A stretch of 64,000 nt of DNA. It comes from Caballeronia sp. dw_19. GTDB lineage: Bacteria; Pseudomonadota; Gammaproteobacteria; Burkholderiales; Burkholderiaceae. The stretch covers positions 333,497 to 397,496 of the forward strand of contig NZ_JAAVUQ010000004.1 in assembly GCF_018449515.1 (NCBI RefSeq), given 5' to 3'. The translations under genes and the position numbers were made by a program. Positions 59,952 through 64,000 of the stretch are shown here, one piece after another (within the stretch, counting starts at the first letter, position 1; each line of letters begins with the position of its first letter). The notes under the pieces were generated by a model, which did no database searches, was not told the origin of the DNA, and worked only from the letters and a program-made list of their open reading frames with translations.

Positions 59952-60895
59952 GCAATAAACTCAGCGAAGTTCAGGCGCGCATGAATGGCGTACACGGGCT
60001 TGAATCCGTGGTCGGCGCAATGCGTGGGATCGCTGCTGCGCGCTCGCGTGAAGCGCGCAGCCGTCTGGACGGCATTCGGGCGTGCGCGCGGATAGTCAGC
60101 GCGGCGATTGGCGACGCGCTGCTGCTGATCGACGATCATGCATCGCACGAAACCGCGGCCCCGGATCGGGATGCAAAGCACGATGCGTCCGTGGTGATAG
60201 TCCTGTGCGCGGAACAGGGGTTTGTCGGCACGTTCAACGAGCACGTGATCGACGCGGCGCTTGCATCGAGTACTGCGTACGCTCGGACGGAATACCTGCT
60301 GCTTGGCGACCGCGGGATCGTGGCGGCGACGGAACGCGGGCTGAACGTCGGCTGGTCTGCGCCCATGATCACGCATGCCGACGAAGTACCTGCACTCGCC
60401 GATCGCCTCACCGGTGTTTTGTTCCAGCGCCTGGTCGCCGGGCGGACGACTCGCGTGAGCGTGATCCACGCAACACCGAACCCGACGGCCAGTGTCCAGA
60501 CCGTGGAGCAGACCCTGTTGCCGTTCGACTACGAGCGCTTTTCGGGTACGTCACCGGCAACCCCGCGCCGTAATCCGCCGCTCATTAATCTTGCGCCGCA
60601 GCGCCTGTTATCGCAGCTCGCGGAGGAATACATCTTCGCGCAGCTTTGCGAGGCCATCATGCTGTCGTTCGCCGCAGAAAACGAAGCGCGCATGCGGGCG
60701 ATGATCGCTGCACGCACGAACGTGCATGACAAGCTCGAAGCATTGACCGGCGACTTTCGCCGGCTGAGGCAAGAGGAAATCACGTCGGAGATCGTGGAGC
60801 TTTCCGCAGGAAGCATCGCCGCCGACAGACCTTCAAAAAAGACGCGCCCTGAACCGACCCGGCACTGCGGGAACGGCTCCGTCCCCTCCTTCTGA
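59948..60895 (+). CDS. atpG: N-type ATPase gamma subunit
   Basis: 315 residues. N-terminal helix [20 protein letters not shown] with [12 protein letters not shown], a central Rossmann-like part, and the C-terminal helix [20 protein letters not shown]. It is the rotating shaft. It carries an extra ~25-residue basic tail ([14 protein letters not shown]). Last subunit gene of the operon; a transporter gene follows after 15 bp. Confidence 0.88.
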   Translation: MSNKLSEVQARMNGVHGLESVVGAMRGIAAARSREARSRLDGIRACARIVSAAIGDALLLIDDHASHETAAPDRDAKHDASVVIVLCAEQGFVGTFNEHVIDAALASSTAYARTEYLLLGDRGIVAATERGLNVGWSAPMITHADEVPALADRLTGVLFQRLVAGRTTRVSVIHATPNPTASVQTVEQTLLPFDYERFSGTSPATPRRNPPLINLAPQRLLSQLAEEYIFAQLCEAIMLSFAAENEARMRAMIAARTNVHDKLEALTGDFRRLRQEEITSEIVELSAGSIAADRPSKKTRPEPTRHCGNGSVPSF

Positions 60896-60910
60896 CACCA
60901 CCGAGCCATC

Positions 60911-62218
60911 ATGGACGAGCCTTCCCAGGAATACGATGCAGAGGACCGCGATCCGGTAATCGGCCCGACCAAACCCCATTTGCTCGGCGTGCTGGGGCCG
61001 GGCCTGATCACAGGCGCCTCCGACGACGACCCTAGCGGCATCGCCACCTACAGTCAGGTAGGCGCGGCCTTCGGCTATGGATTGTCGTGGACGCTGTTGT
61101 TCAGCTACCCGCTGATGGTTTCCATCCAGATGATCAGTGCGCGCATCGGGCGCACGACGGGACACGGCATTGCAGGCGTGCTTCGTATGCACTACTCCAC
61201 GTGGCTGCTGCAGTGGATCGTGGCGCTTCTGCTGATTGCGAACATAGTCAATCTGGGCGCGGACCTGGGGGCGATGGCGGATGCCCTTGCGCTCTTGTTG
61301 CCCGGTCCCAAGTGGCTCTATGTGCTGCTGTTCTCGGTGATTTGCGTCTCGATGCAGCTCTTGCTGCAATACACCCGCTACGTAGCGGTGCTGAAGTGGT
61401 TCACGCTGTCGCTATTTGCGTATTTCGCCGTGCTGGCGGTGGCCCACGTCAATTGGGGCCAACTCGCCAGCAACCTCTTCTTGCCGCGTCCGGTGTGGAC
61501 ATCGGCGTATCTCACTGCCGTCGTAGCGGTGTTCGGCACCACGATCAGCCCCTACCTGTTCTTCTGGCAATCCGATGAGGAAGTCGAGGACATGCGCGTG
61601 CATCCGCGGCGGCTCGATCTATTCGATTCACCCGAGCAAGGTCCCAAGGCGCTCCGCCGTATCGAGGTCGACACGCTTGCCGGCATGGGATTGTCCAACC
61701 TGGTCGCGCTTGCCATCCTGGCGACCACGGCGGCGACCCTCCATGCGGGCGGTATCGTCGATATTGAAACTTCAGCGCAAGCGGCCCAGGCTTTGAGGCC
61801 GATAGCCGGCCCGTTCGCCGCGCTGTTTTTCACGGTCGGGCTGATCGGAACCGGCTTGCTGGCCGTACCTGTTCTTGCCGGATCGGCGGCGTATGCGATT
61901 GGCGAAGCGCGGGACTGGCCAGTGGGCTTCACCCGCAAAATGCAGGAAGCGAAGGCCTTTTACGCGACCATCGCGGTGGCTACGCTGATCGGCATGGTCA
62001 TTAATTTCACATCGATCAACCCGATCAAGGCGCTCTACTGGAGCGCGGTGCTCAACGGCGTAGTCGCCGTGCCGGTGATGTTCGTGATGATGAAAATAGT
62101 GGGCCGTGCGGACATCATGGGAAAGTTTGCGGCCAAGGGCTGGCTGCGTGCACTGGGATGGATAGCGACCGCGGTCATGCTGGTGATCTCGGTGGGCATG
62201 GTGGTCACGTCGATCTGA
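60911..62218 (+). CDS. Divergent NRAMP-related divalent metal transporter
   Basis: 435 residues with about eleven spans, clearly NRAMP by layout (GPGLITGASDDDPSGIATYS in span 1; FGTTISPYLFFWQSDEEVED in span 6). The metal-coordinating DPGN is replaced by DDDPSG (38-43) and MPH by TISPYLF (211-217), so the Met ligand typical of Mn/Fe transporters is missing. Such variants are thought to handle other ions, magnesium in some characterised members. It starts 15 bp after atpG and may be co-transcribed with the N-ATPase. Confidence 0.8.
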   Translation: MDEPSQEYDAEDRDPVIGPTKPHLLGVLGPGLITGASDDDPSGIATYSQVGAAFGYGLSWTLLFSYPLMVSIQMISARIGRTTGHGIAGVLRMHYSTWLLQWIVALLLIANIVNLGADLGAMADALALLLPGPKWLYVLLFSVICVSMQLLLQYTRYVAVLKWFTLSLFAYFAVLAVAHVNWGQLASNLFLPRPVWTSAYLTAVVAVFGTTISPYLFFWQSDEEVEDMRVHPRRLDLFDSPEQGPKALRRIEVDTLAGMGLSNLVALAILATTAATLHAGGIVDIETSAQAAQALRPIAGPFAALFFTVGLIGTGLLAVPVLAGSAAYAIGEARDWPVGFTRKMQEAKAFYATIAVATLIGMVINFTSINPIKALYWSAVLNGVVAVPVMFVMMKIVGRADIMGKFAAKGWLRALGWIATAVMLVISVGMVVTSI

Positions 62219-62458
62219 CGTGGCGCTGTTGTGCCGCCGCGGGTGCGCGGATTGCTAAGGCTCGCGTGCTGCCGGCGCGTGGTTGGGCCGTGGTTGAACA
62301 CTCGTCAGCTACTTCCCGTCCTGCGCCGCATTGACCTACACTCTGCTAACGACGTGATTGATCGAGGTAGCTGGGTGACGCGGCCCGGCAGACCCGGCAC
62401 GCCGTCGCGACGCCTCAGTTCAGACAAAAACCCGTTCTACTTTTCTTTCAGGTCTCAA
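62219..62458. other. cbpA upstream region
   Basis: 240 bp without a gene. The frame of cbpA stays open upstream to 62231, but composition and homology start only at 62459. TTGACCTACACTCTG near 62330 could be a -35/-10 type promoter; nothing more is assigned. Confidence 0.35.
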
Positions 62459-63391
62459 ATGAAATTCAAGGACTATTACGAAGCCTTGGGAGTCGAGCGC
62501 ACCGCGACACTGGCGGACATCAAGAAGGCGTACCGCAAGCTTGCGCACAAATATCATCCCGACGTCTCGGCCGATCCGGACAGCGAAGCGAAATTCAAGG
62601 ACGTCGCCGAAGCGTATGCCACGCTGAAGAACCCGGAAAAGCGCGAAGCCTACGACAACCTCGGCAAACATCCGGCCGGCGAATCGTTCACGCCGCCACC
62701 CGATTGGCAGCAGCATTTCCATACGGGTGAAGCCGGTCTCGACGACGTCGACCTCGCCGATCTTTTCTCAGCCTTTGGCCGTAGCGGCGGCGGGGGAAGT
62801 CATCGCAGACAAAGCTTTCCGGTCCCCGGGCAGGACTACGAGATCGCCGCGCCGGTAACGCTTGAGCAGATCCATCGCGGAGACGAGATCGAGTTGAGCG
62901 CCGAGCTTCCCGAGTACGACGCCAATGGCCTTGCGCATCGTGTGCCGCGGACCTTTCGAATCACCATTCCCAAATCGGCGGCAGACGGTCAGCGCCTGCG
63001 GCTGGCCGGCAAGGGCGGCCCGGGTTTTAACGGCGGACGGGCCGGCGACCTGTATGTGTCGCTTGTGTTGCAGCCGCATCATCTCTATCGGCCCGATGGC
63101 CGTGACTTATATATCGATCTGCCGCTCGCGCCCTGGGAAGCCGTGTTGGGGGCGAGCGTACACGTGCCCACCCTGGCGGGCACCGTGGAGCTCAACGTGA
63201 AACCGGGCACGACCGCCGGGCAGAAGTTGCGGCTTGCCAAACGCGGACTGGCGTCGGCCGATGGCAGCGTCGGGGCGCTGTATGCCGTGGTCAGGATAGA
63301 AGTGCCGAAGACGGTAAGCGCTCGAGAACACGAGTTGCTGGAAGAACTGGCGGCGGCATCGAACTTCAACCCGCGCAAACATTTCGCGTAA
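62459..63391 (+). CDS. cbpA: DnaJ-family co-chaperone CbpA
   Basis: 310 residues from the ATG at 62459. J domain about 5-70 with HPD at 33-35 ([20 protein letters not shown]); Gly/Phe-type linker ([13 protein letters not shown]); C-terminal peptide-binding domains ([40 protein letters not shown]). No zinc-finger region, as in CbpA. Stimulates DnaK and can bind DNA. Followed 11 bp later by its modulator. Confidence 0.92.
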   Translation: MKFKDYYEALGVERTATLADIKKAYRKLAHKYHPDVSADPDSEAKFKDVAEAYATLKNPEKREAYDNLGKHPAGESFTPPPDWQQHFHTGEAGLDDVDLADLFSAFGRSGGGGSHRRQSFPVPGQDYEIAAPVTLEQIHRGDEIELSAELPEYDANGLAHRVPRTFRITIPKSAADGQRLRLAGKGGPGFNGGRAGDLYVSLVLQPHHLYRPDGRDLYIDLPLAPWEAVLGASVHVPTLAGTVELNVKPGTTAGQKLRLAKRGLASADGSVGALYAVVRIEVPKTVSAREHELLEELAAASNFNPRKHFA

Positions 63392-63402
63392 GGAGCAAAG
63401 CC

Positions 63403-63726
63403 ATGAGCACACCATTGAGCGAGTCGGTCTGGCTTAACGACGTGGACGTTTGCCAGGTTGAATATCTGGCGGAGGTCTCGGGGTTATCGATTGAAGAAAT
63501 TGAAGATCTCATTGATACCGATGTTATCAAGCCGGTGGACACTGGCACATCGACACGCATGTTCCAGTTGCGTTACGTCGTGACCGTGAAGACGGCAAGG
63601 CGGCTACGCGACGATTTCGAACTCGACCGGAGAGGGCTGGCGCTGGCATTGTCGTTGTTGCAGCGTATTGATGAACTGCAAGCCGAAATATATGCAACGA
63701 AAGCGCGGCTTGGGCATCCTCGATAA
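63403..63726 (+). CDS. cbpM: Chaperone modulator CbpM
   Basis: 107 residues: MerR-like fold with CQVEYLAEVSGLSIEEIEDL at the N-terminus and a C-terminal helix LALSLLQRIDELQAEIYATK. Homologous in size and position to CbpM, which binds the J domain of CbpA and inhibits it. AAGGAG precedes the ATG. Confidence 0.85.
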   Translation: MSTPLSESVWLNDVDVCQVEYLAEVSGLSIEEIEDLIDTDVIKPVDTGTSTRMFQLRYVVTVKTARRLRDDFELDRRGLALALSLLQRIDELQAEIYATKARLGHPR

Positions 63727-63739
63727 ATGTGTTGGGGTT

Positions 63740-64000
63740 TTCGTTCGCACTCGGGGTGGGGGTTGTGCTGGGGTGTTAGGTTCCCGGGTTAGCGGTTGGG
63801 GTTGATACCTGGGGGGGGCGGTTCTGGGGTTAGTGGTCGGGGTTGATGCCGGGTTGCCTGGTTCCGGGGTAGCGGTTCTGGGTCTATGCCGGGTTGGTGC
63901 TTTCCATGTTAGTGGTCTGCGAGAGTCGGATTTTTTCTTTATCACTATTAGCCACTGTGCGTGGCGGCACGTCATTTCTTTGTCCAAAGCGACAAAGAAA
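63740..64000 (+). repeat. Long inverted-repeat element, copy C (left arm, cut by the window end)
   Basis: Outer G-rich degenerate repeats of about 37-40 bp (GGTTCTGGGGTTAGTGGTCG types, 63750-63905) are followed by the same conserved inner arm as in A and B, ending in TTTCTTTGTC-CAAAGC-GACAAAGAAA at 63975-64000. The core and right arm must lie beyond the window. Confidence 0.75.

Overview
This 64 kb window is GC-rich, densely coded DNA with the gene content of a Burkholderia sensu lato genome (Paraburkholderia or Caballeronia is my best guess). The pointers are a kdpFABCDE operon, a second 'N-type' F1Fo ATPase operon (atpDCQRBEFAG), a block resembling the low-oxygen-activated (lxa) locus of B. 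cenocepacia, and many LysR-regulated oxidoreductases. I saw no rRNA, tRNA, CRISPR array, transposase or integrase.

Layout. 0.6-3.7 kb: a small secreted protein, an MFS exporter and a LysR regulator. 3.7-7.4 kb: a poor region with a long inverted-repeat element (copy A), a decayed histidine kinase, an orphan fliD and a decayed SMP-30 gene. 7.4-11.2 kb: a hydroxyacyl-CoA dehydrogenase-like gene with a GntR regulator, a universal stress protein (USP) and a lytic transglycosylase. 11.3-19.8 kb: the complete potassium system on the minus strand, with an extra 34-codon membrane ORF ahead of kdpF and a KdpE-box-like operator. 19.8-20.8 kb: element copy B. 21-25.5 kb: a periplasmic beta-propeller protein divergent from mntH, then a DUF2946 / outer-membrane-like / CopC cluster that looks copper-related. 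25.5-38.1 kb: three LysR genes around two Old Yellow Enzyme plus quinone-reductase modules, with SDRs, a GST, hydrolases and NIPSNAP and DUF3237 proteins; this looks like a catabolic or electrophile-detoxification region of unknown substrate. 38.2-41.8 kb: a DUF2934 protein and the glutamate-dependent acid-resistance pair gadB-gadC. 42.2-60.9 kb: a low-oxygen/stress island. 60.9-63.7 kb: a divergent NRAMP-related transporter and cbpA-cbpM. 63.74 kb to the end: the outer arm of element copy C.

The 42-61 kb island appears to be wired together. It encodes its own FNR-type regulator with the four iron-sulfur cysteines and an ETVSR recognition helix. Six sites matching or nearly matching TTGATnnnnATCAA lie before the CBS/BON protein, the zinc alcohol dehydrogenase, the tandem USP, a USP/sensor-kinase divergent pair, acs and the N-ATPase operon. 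I infer one oxygen-responsive regulon. Its genes would cover dehydrogenase, stress-protein, acetate-activation and ion-pumping functions.

The element family (copies A, B and partial C) is the feature I cannot assign to anything named. It is about 1 kb long, with inverted arms of about 0.3 kb, a core of about 0.38 kb in opposite orientations in A and B, and G-rich degenerate tandem repeats at the outer edges. Substitutions between the A and B cores are not biased to codon third positions, so the ORFs inside are probably not genes.
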